Of a stretch of 64,000 bases of DNA, positions 23,933 through 37,500 are shown piece after piece; within the stretch, counting starts at the first letter, position 1, and each line of letters begins with the position of its first letter. A model generated the notes under the pieces. That model was not told where the DNA came from and did no database searches. It saw only the letters and a program-made list of their open reading frames with translations. Source of the DNA: Rhynchonema sp. JSB1_4 (taxonomy: Eukaryota > Nematoda > Chromadorea > Monhysterida > Xyalidae). The stretch is from positions 1-64,000 of the forward strand of contig JASAMV010005517.1 in the NCBI GenBank assembly GCA_030248065.1. The letters run 5' to 3'. Made by a program: the position numbers and the translations under genes.

Positions 23933-26845
23933 ATGGAGTCGGTACGTTCCAACCCAGCAACGACGTTCTACTCAGAGTGCGAATTCTGCAATGGGCTATT
24001 CCCAATGGCATGTGTGCTAGATCACGTCAGAGTTGGCCATGAAGATGAGACGAGGTAAATGTTTTGATCATGCAGTTTACTTTTTGTGACCGAATTCTAA
24101 TTAAAACACTTTTACGTTTCGCAACCTATCTATCTGTCTGCTCGAAAACACTTCCGCTTCAATATGTGTAGCGATTCACCGCGTTTGATATGCCTTGCAA
24201 ACCGATAAAAAAATTACAGATTATCCGTTGAGCAACCGGCGCGTCGTCGTGTGTTTGCGTGCACGGATGTGACCAACACTTGGTACAATTCGAATGCGAC
24301 CACCAGCGAGCACAATGCCACAAGCAAGGGTGGAATCGCTGTCAAGGTGGAACATTCGGATTCAGACGGGGAGGTCGTCGCTGAGGACCGAGATGACTCG
24401 GATCGTGATTTTATCGCAATCGGGCCGAAAAATAGCACCCACAAAGTCCGACACGTTCTAAACGATGACGTGCTTGAGAGGCATTCAATTGAACTTGAGA
24501 CTTCCGACAGCACTAATGCCGGCATAAGCTGCGATTCAGCCTTGACTGCATTTCTGCACAGTCTTGAACCACCAGCTAAACGAGCGTCAACTAAACGAAA
24601 ATTTACCTGGAAGCAACGAGTCATAATGTCTGATGATGACGATAATGAGCAATGTGATGGCCGTGAGGTCAGATCATGCAAACGTAGTCGCATTAGCAAA
24701 CGGAAATCGGTCACGAATGGTGAGGGGACAGAGGCCGCTCCTCTGGCTGGGGTCCATTTCAATCCATATGCTGTTGACATGAATGACGCTGTTGCGACGT
24801 TTGCAACCCTATCGAAACTTGATCCATTGTGCCACCCGGAAATTCCAAGGCTGTTTGATACGAGATTAGCGGGTCAGTTTGTGTGACCTCTGTTTTTCTG
24901 CTTCGTAGTCTGGTGCGCACTGTTGATATCCCCAAAAAAAATCCAAGTTACTGCATTTCAGTCGATCGGATCGATGAAACATCAGGTTTGCGAACAACCG
25001 AATTTCGTGCCCGTCTGGGCAGCGCTGGTGAAATGATGGATTGGATTAAGGAGTACGAGCGAAAGTCGGACACACTGTGGTTCCACAAGAATGAGAAACA
25101 GGGCAAGAAGCGGGAGGAGGGGCTCATTGAAAACGTGTTGGTGCGGTGGTACTGCAAGTTCAGGTTGGTTGTTTATGAATGAGAGGTATACTTTGCTATC
25201 TGAGTTGACTGTACATTAATGTGCTTTTCTTGTTGCCGTTTCAACCTGATTTCATAGATGTGAACGCACCAGATGACCAAGAAGGCGATCGCTTCTACTC
25301 ATTTTCAGTCGCAGACTGGAACAACGTCAACTTCCGCCCGAAGATCGGTGCTCAGCGCGACTTCGTTTCATGTACTCACCGGAGCATTGTTTCGCCAGTA
25401 TTCTGCTGATGGGTGAGCACAATCACGATCCGGTCACAACGCTGTTGCCAACCACGATTAAGAACATGGACTGGATTACCAATCAGTTTTTCGATCTCAA
25501 GTTCGGGCATTTGGAAGCGGTCGTTGCTGCGTTGGATGGTATGCCGAAACCCGACCCAGATCTGTGCCCGCAAATTCCCACTATTTTCGACACCAGGTTT
25601 TCGTGTAAGTTTTTTCGGGGTGGTACCACTGATTATTCGCCCGTTAATGAAAGTTTTGACATATTTTTTTCAGTAGAAAGAACTGAAAATGACGGCTCAA
25701 AGACGGTCGAATATCGAGCGCGGATTGGCAGCGCAGAAGAAATGAAAATGTGGATCAAAGAGTATGAAACATTATCCGATACCAAAATGTTCACCAAAGG
25801 TTCATACATCAAGACCAGTCGTGCACAACAACGGGTGTCAAAGCGAAGTTCGAATTCCTTTTGTCAGCGATGGTACTGTGGCTCCAGGTTTGCGAATTTC
25901 TGTTGCTGGATTGTATAGAATACCTTGTAAATATTCACTTTTATTTTCATTTCAGAAAATGGAGCTCAAACGACAGAAAGCTTTGGTCAATGAAGGATTG
26001 TCCGAAGGATTGTCCATTCACGATTCGTTCCATGATCTCTACCGAGTACCGAATCGCCGGCATATTGGTCATGGGCGAACATAACCATGCGGATTGGACT
26101 GTTAGTTTTTTCTTGTGTGAATAATTTCCAGTATCTGAGTATTCATTGTCTAATTTATCGTTTATTTTTCAGACGATGATGCTTGAAAGGAAAAAGCCAT
26201 ACATTCCGCGCACCAATGTGGCCTGCAAGCCTGGTGACGCGCGATATGAACAACTGCAAAAGGCATGCGTACTGAGCTGGCTGTTTCTATTGGTTTCGGG
26301 TTTTAGAAATTACAATGTTTTCCGATAAACGATTGTACCTCATTTTAGACCTGGCGCGAGTTCGACGATTACATCCGTCAAGGCATGACCATGAAGGAAA
26401 TGGTAGCGCATCACGAAAAGGTGCTCAGAGCTCGACCGGACTTCAAGGAGGAATGGCTCAAGGACAGAGTGTACATGTTCAACACCAGTCAAATCATGCA
26501 GGGACGCGCCAGATACGTGCGGAAATTGAAAGCCAAGGCCCAGATATCGGGCACTGATGTCACTGTAAGTTCAGAACGTTGAATGCAATTCAAAACCGAC
26601 AGTTAGCTGGGCATGATCAAAGCAATCTGTCGTTAATTCCAGACAGATCCCGAGTATATTCGCTACCAGTGGTCTCTGAAAGTGAAAGGCAAGAAAAACG
26701 CGGAAAAAATTGCGAAAATGGTTGGTTTCTTTCCACCTGATGTTGCATTTTGACTGACAGGACAATCTATGAATTTCTTCAGGACGACGCCGTTATATCG
26801 TACATGCCAGAACTGGAAGATGAAAGCCTGTTGGACATGGACTGA
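23933..26845 (+). CDS. AG7: two-unit MULE/FAR1-like zinc-binding protein
   Basis: Exons: 23933-24054, 24220-24872, 24962-25163, 25309-25604, 25674-25887, 25956-26100, 26173-26262, 26349-26564, 26643-26720, 26783-26845; 692 residues. Domain order is finger, RRRVFACTDVTNTWY with AVKVEHSDSDGE, unit 1 (RCSARLRF...GEHNHD), unit 2 (DCPFTIRS...GEHNHADW), E, F, G and H. Exon E ends LQK at 26262 followed by GC rather than GT. The alternative GT donor 6 bp downstream would add Ala-Cys in frame. The first 150 bp of the conserved part of exon B are nearly identical to AG8, after which the two diverge abruptly. Confidence 0.85.
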
Positions 26846-27092
26846 CTTTTCAACTGAAACGTGCCTCTTGGGTTTCATATTCTGCTGATTCTGGCTGTAC
26901 CGGTGCTTTGTGTACACATGCATATTGTGCATAAAATTTTTACAAAAATTTTTAGTTCGTGCACTTTTTTGGTCTGTACGAAATGGTTGTTGTGCCACAC
27001 CACGTACAAGATGATTGCTTGTTCTACCTGTGTATTTGTGCTAAAGTGCGGCTGGGATCACAATTGACAGCACGTGGTTGCGTTGCGTTCAG

Positions 27093-30000
27093 ATGTCACT
27101 TCCATCGAATGTGCTGGAGTCCTTGCGTGACTGTGGCAATGCGAATGCCGCGACGGCGTTCTATGCTGAATGCGAGTTCTGCAGTGGACTGTTCCCGATG
27201 AGCTGTGTTGTCACTCATGTCAAAGTGGGACATGAAAATGAAATCAGGTTCGTGTTTGCGTTTCAAAGGCACTTTCCCTTATTGCGACATTGTGCTCGTG
27301 GTCGTAACAAAATTTGATGATTTCAGAACAGCCAAAGATCAACAGCCGCGTCGTCGTGTGTTTGCGTGCACGGATGTGACCAACACTTGGTACAACTCGA
27401 ATGCGACCACCAACGAGCACAATGCCACAAGCAAGGGTGGAATCGCTGTCAAGGTGGAACATTCGGATTCAGACGGGGAGGTCGTCGCTGAGGACCGCAA
27501 TATTGCGGATCCAGATTTTGTCGACAACGAAATCACAGTTCCTCCGCGAAGTCGTAAACCGCGAAATATCATAAAAGACGAAATGTCATTCGGCGGTTCT
27601 GAGAATCAAGCCTCAAGTCATGAACCATCAGTGGAACCAAGTGGTTCTGGGAATTGCGTCGAGGTCAATGTGAATCCACACACCACTGAACAAGCGGCGC
27701 TGGAAGCGTTTCTCAAGATTTATGATCACGGCAAACTAACCTATGGGTCAAAATCAGCGAAACGCCGAAAAGTCTCCAAACGTGCTGCCAGTGCGATTAC
27801 GTCAGACAGTGACCAGGACTCTGATGCCAGCATTTATCTCAAATCGCGCAAACGACGGCGGCCTCACAAACGCACATCGGAGGGATCTGGTTCAGCTGAG
27901 CCTAAGGCCCTTGCAGGGGTGCGCTTCAATCCTTACACGATTGACATGAAAGAGTGGCTGGCAACTTTCCCGTCATTGGACAAGCCCGATCCAGTGTGCT
28001 ACCCGGAGATTCCGACTATATTTGATACGAGATTGGCTGGTGGGTTTGATTGAACTGCGACTGGAGTTCCATTGGTGCTCCGTCTACCCTATCTTGCCTA
28101 TCGTGCGCATGTCGCGCATACCCAAGTTTTCACGGAATTCTTGACGGAAGGCCAAACGTTGACAGCGGGAAAATGATAAAAAAACAGCACTTCTCAACTT
28201 TAACATTTTTTCATCTTTGCATGTTGATTTCAGCGGACCGAACGGACACGTCCGGTTTGCGTGCACTCGAGTTTCACGCACGAGTCGGGTCATTCGATGA
28301 AATGGTTGAGTGGATGAAGGAGTACGAACGTTTGTCGGACACCCGATGGTTCAAGGGTCATGAGGACAAGGGCAAGAAACGGGCTAATGGCATTATTCAG
28401 AACAAATTGTTGCGATGGTATTGTCGATTTAGGTAGGTCGTCGAATGGAGTTATGGACATTTTAAAAATGCTATTTTTAGTTACCACAGATTCACGGAGT
28501 TTCAAGTTTTCGTATCCATCATAAACGTGCTGCCTCAAGAGAATGACAGCTCAAGTGTTTTTGGCATGACGTGGTTATCGGATGCATATCCGCACGCGCA
28601 CTGGCGACGCTCTGGTGGTGCACCACCTAGCTGTGTTGCATTGCGCATCCTTAGTGTTTGTTTATAAATGCTTTTTTTAGCCGGAGATTGGAGCAACGCC
28701 AACTGCCGGCCGAAGATCGATGCTCAATGCGCGTTCGGTTCATGATCTCAGCCCAACACTGTTTTTCGAGCATTCTCATCACCGGTGAGCACAATCACAA
28801 TCAAGTCACCACCCTACCGCCTGACCGTGTGTCGCCAAAATCAGCGCAGAATTTGGAGTGGATAAAGAATACGTTCTTTGACGTCAAATTCGGTCACTTT
28901 GATGCCGTGGTTGCCGCACTAGACGACTTGCCTAGGCCAGATCCCGTGATGCATCCACACATTCCCACAATGTTTGACACGCGATTTTCAAGTTAGTTGT
29001 TGGGTTTCAAAGCCGGTTTTGAGTTTGTAAATGTTTCTGTGGCGTGTGACCGTCTATTTGACCAATTCGCACTGACGATGTCCTGGTGCACTTCCTCTTT
29101 TTCGAAGACAGGACTGAACTGACCCATTGGGCTGTTTCAGTGCGCAAGACAGAAGACGACGGCACAGAATCGATCGAATATCGCGCCCGAATCGGCAGCA
29201 GCGAAGAAGTGAAGTTATGGATGAAAGAGTATGAAACATCATCTGATACCAAGATGGTCGGCAGGGGAGAGTATCCAACGAGCAAACGCGGTCAACAGCA
29301 CAGCAGACGTTATCCGAATTCACTTAATCAGCTGTTTTATTGCTCAACCCGGTTAGTTTCGTATGTATTTTGTGTGTTACGGTTCGTTCGATGATGTAGT
29401 GTAACTCTGCGTGGTGGCGAAACAGACCATATACCGTACTGCTGTCCAACGGCTATGGTGTGGTGCAGGGACACCTCTGCTTGTTGAACCTTCGAAGTGG
29501 TGAACAATTTTAAACGATACTTCGCTCCAATTTGACGTTCACCATCACCTCCTAGTCAAAACACTCCACAGTATTTACTGAACATTTTATAAGGGACCGA
29601 AAATAAAGGACTCAATCACGTCACTCGCTATCAGGAGGTTGGTTGGTTTGTTGCCAAGCGAGCGGAAGTCGTGGTCGCGTCGTTGACTGAAAATGTCCGA
29701 CAGTTCCTCTGCGTATTTGATCGGGTTTTTCCACAGAGATCGATCGGGCTCATGGGTACGCGTCAACCTTTGCAACAGGACAGATGTTCGACCTTGCCTG
29801 GCTCGGTGTTGCTTCGAGGGCACACGTTTTGTATGTTTGGATCGATGCGATTGCGATATGAGTTCAGCATGCGACAGTGGCCGGCCACTGCGTAGTTACG
29901 CCATGGTGCATCTTGTACGCCTGTCCAACGACTCTACTTCTGGGTTGACGTCGGGTGGTTTGGTGTCTTGAACTGGATTGACGCTGAGTGCCACTTTGTC

Positions 30001-31291
30001 CCGTGAGACGTAGTCGGTGTGGATAGCTTTCAACGTTTTGCCGTAGTCGTACTTCTTCGTGGTGCTTGCGTTATTGCGTAGCACAACTTCCGAGAATTTT
30101 GACTGGAATGTTGCTCGACGTTTGGCTTTCGGGTGTGGGTCGGTTGTCATGTCGTGGCAGGGATGTTCTTGAGGAAGGTAGATCGAGCTGTTGTCAATAA
30201 ATTATCGTGGTGTGACAGAACGAAACGATCCATTTAATATTCTAGACGATGGCAGTGCAACGACCGACGGGCTCAACATCTTTGGGACATGCAAGATGAA
30301 CCGAAGGATTGTCCGTTCAAGATTCGTTTCATGATCTCAACCGAATATCAGATTGCTGGCATTGTGTTCACTGCTGAGCATAATCACCCGGATTGGACTG
30401 TTAGTGTTTTGACTTTTATTTGTGCTCATGAATTCATGTCAATAACTGCATATTATTTGTTGCTGAGATCCATTTGCATACTTGTTTCCAGACCATGAGG
30501 CTGAAACGAAAGAAGCCGTACCTCCCTCGCCGCATCTTAGCGGACTGCAAGCCCGGCACTGCCCGATTTGAACAATTGCAAAAGGTTGTTAATTCTAGGT
30601 TGTGTTTGGTGGCTATATACATATTGCAGCTGGCCTTTACACTGATGGCAATACAATACCTGACTTCTCAGACCTGGCGTCAGTTCGAAGAATACATTCG
30701 CCAAAATATGACGCAGAAGGAAATGGTAGCGCATCACGAAAAGGTGCTCAGAGCTCGACCGGACTTCAGAGAGGAATGGCTCACGGACAGAGTGTACATG
30801 TTCAACACCAGTCAGATCATGCAGGCCCGAGCCAGATACGTGAAAGGGTTGCAAGCAAAAGCTGATATGACCGGCTGCGATATTAATGTAAGTCGCATCG
30901 TCGTTGGTATGTTTGATGAGACCTGCTTGTTATTTGCTCTGAGAGTTACTGTATGTCCAAATTCAGGCTGATGCCGAATACATTCGCTACAAGTTGAACC
31001 TGAAAGTCAAGGGCAAGAAGACACCGGAGAAGATTGCCAAAATGGTTAGTGTTTACACTTACGTAATGTATTGAGTGCAGTAATGTTGGTCTGTTTCGCC
31101 TTGCTTTCGCAGACAGACCGAGGCGCCAGGGCTCGTCAGTCCGAACGCCTCTGGCAAATTTCTCTGGTAACTCACTGTTATATCTCAATGATTTTTTAAG
31201 CCGAATATTCGTTGCGTTTCAGAAAGACAATGATATCGCGTACATGCCAGAGCTTGAAGACGAAAGCTTATTGCCAAATGATGAGTGTTGA
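27093..31291 (+). CDS. AG8: two-unit MULE/FAR1-like zinc-binding protein
   Basis: Exons: 27093-27247, 27327-28039, 28234-28432, 28681-28991, 29141-29351, 30246-30399, 30492-30584, 30672-30887, 30967-31044, 31223-31291; 732 residues, the longest complete member. The ATG directly follows a TTCAG acceptor-like site. The finger is CEFCSGLFPMSC...THVKVGH. Exon B holds AVKVEHSDSDGE and an AKRRKVSKR basic patch. Unit 1 ends RCSMRVRF...GEHNHN. In unit 2 the usual WYC is replaced by FYC (QLFYCSTR), and Ala precedes EHNH (TAEHNHPDW). F is typical (HHEKVLRARPDF). The 894-bp intron before D2 carries two antisense ORFs of unknown nature. Confidence 0.85.
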
Positions 31292-31526
31292 TCTATTCAA
31301 ACATTATTGTACATGCAAAATTTTTCACTCTTTTGCAAATATTCACATACATAATTGTGCTATTGCATAAAATCTGCTCTCACAGCTTGCGCGTTGGTTA
31401 TATTTGATAAGAACGTGTGGTATCGTCAGGCCATGGACAGGCCCCGAGTTTTAACTGTCCTACCATTCAGATCACGGATCAAAATCTCAATCTTCTACGT
31501 TTCGTACTTCTAGAATTCCAACCGCT

Positions 31527-34500
31527 ATGGCGGATTCACTTGGTCACTATGCAAATGGCAGTGCGTCAACATCGTTCTACTCAGAGTGCGAATTCTGCAA
31601 TGGACTGTTCCCAGTTGACTGTGTGCTTGATCACGTCAAAGTGGGACATGAAAATGAAGATCGGTTAGCGTTCTTACTGATAATTTTTTGTCTGACAAAT
31701 TGCTGCGCACTCTGAGCCCGACATTTGTCGTTTGACGAGGACGAGGATTAATGCATAATTTTCAGTTCTGTTAACATGTCCTGTGATCTGTCCTGATGTC
31801 CGTGATCTTTCTCTCTCCTTGGCGCTTTTTGTAGCTTTTATTTGCTGTGGTTTTGTTATAACCAGTGTTGTAACTTTTTTCATTTCCGTAATTGTCCCAC
31901 CCGGTCTTGTAACTGTGCTTCTATCATTAATTTACGTGCATGGTTTTATGCGTCACTGAGAGCAATAAACAAACAAACAAATTGCTCAACTTGTTAATTA
32001 CGTCTGATCCCAGCTGGATGCAGACTCCGCCCACTTTGTCTTGACCGTGACTACAACACCAGCGCCCACTGTCCAACCCATTTTGAGCCTTTTTGGCCTA
32101 TTTTTCAGGCTTAGGTTTAAGTTTGGGCTTAGTACCAGTAGAGTGTGGCTAACTTGTTGTTTTAATCTACCGGTGCCCTCTCTCACTGGCTTGCACTTTC
32201 GTGCGCAGCAAGCTATGTTTTACACGAGCTTTAAGATCTGCTCGTGGTGCTTTTTGGAGGTCAATTGGCCAGAGGTGTTCGCACCGATGAGGCCTGGCAC
32301 CTCGCACGTCTGTGAAAACAGGCCGAAACTGCCAAAACTCACTGCTGTTACATTGTAAAGCTTAGGCTCCAGCGAGAGTAAATCGAAACATCACAAGCCT
32401 GTCAAATACCGAGATGACCATTGGCATGAAACACCACGCGCGGTCTTTCCAAAACTGCTGCATCCAACTGGGATGAGACCGGTAGTTACATAGTTCTCGC
32501 CTTGCCAACGCCGGGTTTTGGAAAGCAACCGAGTTTCAAACCAGAGGTGGTAAACTACAGTACATTTCCAGGAAAGGGGTAGCTGCACTAGTGTCACGCG
32601 GGCGTACGATTAATTTGCGGGCAGTACTTAACAGGCAGCATTTTGTGACTTTCCCACGCCCAAGCACGCACTAGGTCACACGCGTGCGGGTGCGTGCGAT
32701 AGTTAAGCAAAAAGTCGATAACTCTTAAGCACGTGCACGCAAATTAATCGTATACCCGCGTGCGCACTAGTGCAACTACCCCTTTCCTGGAAATGTACTG
32801 TAACTGATCATTACATTTTCATTCGGAAATAAACCTTTGCTTGTGAAGTGAAATTCTGTTTACTTGACATTGATAATGTCGAACATCTGTACGATTTTGC
32901 AGTCACCATTCTGTCGAGGCGCGTCGTCGTGTGTTCGCGTGCACGGATGTGACCAACACGTGGTACAACTCGAAAGTCACCAACATTCATGCCAAAATCG
33001 CGTCAATTTCCGCTTTGAGCGGTGGAATCGTCAAAGTTGAGCAGCAAGGTGATGATGACGAAGCGCAAACATCTGGAGTCGGTTTGATCGAGTCGGATGC
33101 CGAGGGGGAATGCGTACATGATTCAGCAGGGTCAGGCGCCTTTCCAGACTCAGACTATGAATTCAGCCTTGCGGACGATTTTAAACCGAAGCGATCCACA
33201 AGACGACGCAAAGCAGTCACATCAAAGAAAGAAAACTCGCCGACGAAAGGCAAACGCAAACGAAAGACAGCTGATGTTTCGTTTGATGGCAACAGCGATG
33301 AGTACTTCAATCCTCAGACCAGTAATGTGGATGAGGCGCTGGCAACGTTTGCTGAGCTGGTCAAACCCGACCCGGAACGATTTCCAGAGATTCCGAGCTC
33401 GTTTGAAACGAAATTCGCGAGTGTGTTTGTCTGATTTTGTCCCAAAGTAAAATGAAGTTTTACACGACAGACTTTCTGTCGAAAATTTTAACGTTTCCAG
33501 TAGATTTGATTTGACTTTTTTCAGTGGAGAAAACCGACTCATCCGGCTTGAGTGGAGTGGAGTTCCAAGCTCGAATCGGCACAATTGACGAAGTGAACCA
33601 ATGGGTGAAAGAATATGGACAACAGACGAAGACGAAATGGCACTACGTCATACAGCACAGTCGTGTTGATAGCACATTGTCTGTTAGATGGTATTGTGGC
33701 GAAAGGTAACATAAGATTATGATTTTTATGAGCGACATCAAACTTGGTGATCGGATCGGATCGGATGTGATCTGCCTTAGTCACGTGATTTCGTTAACTT
33801 GAATTTAATGATACCAAGAAATTTAGTGATGCCACTAATTTCGTTCAGCGTAAAAAGTTTCCCCGGCCTAAGAATAACTAATACGATGGAAGAAACTAAT
33901 CGTTCCAGTAAATTTCTTAATATCCTTAATGCAAAAACCACGGGCTACCAGGGCAAGTCACATCCGATCGCCAAGTTTGATATCGACCTATGTATATGAT
34001 GGCCCACGCCCGCAGTGCAGAACAGTATCAATTGGGCTGGGCGCTATCAACTGTTGCTGGCAAGCGCCTTGCCAACGACTTGGCATGGATTGGCCCGGAC
34101 TTGGCATAGACCTCGCATGGACTTGCGTCCCGGTCATACGCACATACTGCATTAGAGTCCAATACTGATTTTCTTCCACATGCGTGCAAAATCCGCCAGC
34201 TGGCCATATGCATCGACAGACACAGATTGCCAGCTGGCTGATGTGGCTCGCATGTTTATGTTTTTTAAAAACGAACAAATCTGTCTTGATCTGACGCGCA
34301 GTTTGTGCACTGTGTATTACACACACAGTTCCAGCACACAACCATAGACACAGAGCTGGCTAATGTTGCACGCGTGTGTGTATATTGTATAAAACCAAAC
34401 AAAAGAAATTCAGTGTTGGACTCTAACACGGTTTGTGCGTATGGCTGCGCAGCTCGCCAATCCATCCCGCGAGGCTTGCTTTAGGCAAGTCCATGCCAAG

Positions 34501-37500
34501 TCGTTGCCAATGGGGCTTGCCAGCAAAGTTGATACCGCCCTACCTATGTATACTCCGACAATACTTTTGGGAGAAACTTTTCAAACGTGTTGCCTGATCC
34601 ATAAAGCTCATTTTGCGTGTATTAGCTGCAGCAGTCACGTGACTGCCGGCCGCTCAACACACAAGTCTAACGTAGTGATTTGCCAAATGCTACGAAATTC
34701 AGCTGGCTGCGCCAGTTGCGTGTGCTTTACGGATCAGGCAACACGCTTGAAAAGTTTCTCCTAAAAGTATTGTCAGAGTATACGTACAGTACATATATGT
34801 TCGCTCAATATAAATCATCATTTTAGACGTAATCAACGAGCGCGAAAGATTCCAGCGGACGAGCAGTGCACGAAACGAATTCGATTCATGGTCGAGCCGG
34901 AGCGTCGTTTTTCAAGTATCGTGTTCACCGGGGAGCACAATCACCCTGAGATTGACTGGGTGCAAGCCAAACCACCTTCAAGCTCATTTAATTGGATCAA
35001 GGAACGATTCTTCGATCCGAAATATGGACATTTGGACGAAGTTGCTGCTGCTCTGGACGAAATGCCACCGCCCGACCCTGAACGATACCCAGAGATTCCG
35101 AAGATGTTTGACACTCGATTTGCACGTGAGTGGCTATTTTGGTTATGTTGATTTGACATTTTGTTCGAGTGAGCCGATCCCAAAGCTGGGATGTTGTGAT
35201 GGATTTGTACTGATTCTGACCAGGGAAAATCCAAGCAGATTGCATCGCGACTGGTATCGATCTTGGTGATCGGCCCGATTTGGTACTTTATTGTTTGTAT
35301 TTCGAGATTAACGGAAGCTCGTAATCTGCCAACGGGAAACAGAAGGCACTACGTTATTAGCTGGCTGGAAGGAATTTATGTGCACATCAAACTCAGTAGC
35401 ATCAGTAAATCTCTGAGGGAAACTGACGTGGACGTGACCAAGGGAATTCTGTACCGATCACCAAAGTTTTATTCCGACCTTCAGTTGATTTTTTAGTGGA
35501 GGAAACCGACGCCAAGGGTGTCAAATCGACCGAGTTTCGTGCGCGTATCGGCGGCGTGGATGACATGAAGGAGTGGATTCGCGCGTACGAACTGCTCTCG
35601 GACAGCAGATGGTCGGGTTTCGTGCAGAAGGATCGCAGAGTGAAAGATGTGGAGAAAAGGCGCAAGACCAAGAAACCGTCCAACACCTTCATCTGGCGAT
35701 TTTATTGCGAGGCAAAGTTGGTGCATGGAATTTCTGAATTTTACGAAACTTTGTGCAAATTTGCGGGTCTTTCACAAATCATTGGTTTAGGTTTGCACGT
35801 TATTTTCTAAATTTAAAGCGATATGTACTTCACAGACGAATGCGCAACGCAGCGGTTACCAAAGCGCCGAAGGCGTGTCAGATGCGACTACGATTTCATA
35901 TCGCTGCTGATCATTCATTTGCGAGTATTGTGTTCACTGGAATACATAATCATCCAAAGTGGTCGGTAAGTGTGCGCACATAAGTTCACGGAGATATCAC
36001 ACCTGGTGACCGGTCTAGTCCGGTACCTCGATCACGTGACTTCTTTCGTTTAGAGTATTTCTAGATCTACTGAGCTCACAGATTCGCTTTCGATCTCTCG
36101 ACCCAGGCGAAGCCAGCTTTTGGCAAACGGAGGGTCATTGTTATCTAGTACTTATTCCAGTTTCGAACTCCATTTTCGTCTAGTGCTTGTTTTGAATTCC
36201 GCGCCTTTTACGCCAAATACTATACAAAATGTGACAACGCGCGCGAAATTTTCGCATTTTGTACGCGCGCGAAAGCCAAATTTCATTGAAAATGGGTGCA
36301 TCTGACGCGCGAAGCGCGCGATTTTTGGACTTGTAAAGCGTAACCGAGTGAAAATCCTACGATTTATGGTCCCTTTTCCTTCTGAAACGGTGCCCCCTCC
36401 CTTCAGGGCAAAGCCCCTGTGGCTGTGGCGCCGTTTGTCATTTTGGGTCTGGGAACAACTTTTAAGCTGGTCGAAATTAGTGGAATCCGTAAATCTCGAA
36501 ATATCCTTACTGCAAAGAGTCACGTGACCAAGGCCGGACCGGACTAATCACCAAGATTGATTTCGCACAGTATGTTTTTCGTCACCAAGCAGGTCAAGAT
36601 ATTTGTTTGGTCTTTTTGCAGCTGATGAAGGGCACCAAAGGCGATTACGTTCCGCAGGTGCTCTATGTGGGCAAACCAGGAGAGCCACGTTATGAGGAGT
36701 TTCAAAAGGTTGGTGTTGCTAGATAAGACTTTGGGCCGTATCAACAATGAAAGCAAGCCCATTGACATGAACTTGGCTTGTGCATAGGAAAATTTTGGTT
36801 GAGCTGGGTTTTGTAATGGAGTTGGCGCGCTCGACCATCGTAACAGTTGTTCATTTGGTGCAGGGGAACAACTTTTACGCTGCCCGAAGCCAGTGCGCCA
36901 ACTCCATCAAAAAATACAGCTCAACCAAAAGTTGCATGTGCCCAAGTCCATGTCGATGCCATGTCCATGCCAATGCATTGCCTAAGTTGAAGCGGCCCAC
37001 CGTAAGTGTTTTTATTTTGACTTATCTCCATCTATATGATGATGTTTCAGACTGTTCGTCAATTCACTGACTACATTCGTCAGGGCTTGACCCACAAAGA
37101 GATGCGTGTACAACATGAAAAGGTGCTCAGGGCACGACCGGACTTCAAAGATGAAATGTTAACTGATCCCATTTATGTGATGGGCAGGGGTCAGATGCAG
37201 CATCTAAGACAAAAATTTGTGGCCGAACTGAAATCGAGAGCTGCAAGAAATTCGTCAGATGTCAGGGTGAATCTTTTGCTCTTGTCTTTTTATTTGCCTT
37301 GTTGTTTCAGTCAATTTTGGGCACAACCACAGCTCGCGTCGCCATCCCATGGAGATCGATTTCAAGTCATTGATTCAGGCTACATCTGTTCTCATGTTTA
37401 GGCTTAGGCTTATGCTCACACTAAGTCCAGTAAGCCTGAGATGAAACCAAGATGTGCTGTGGGCATTCGGTTGCGTTTCACATGGCTACGCGAGCTGTGA

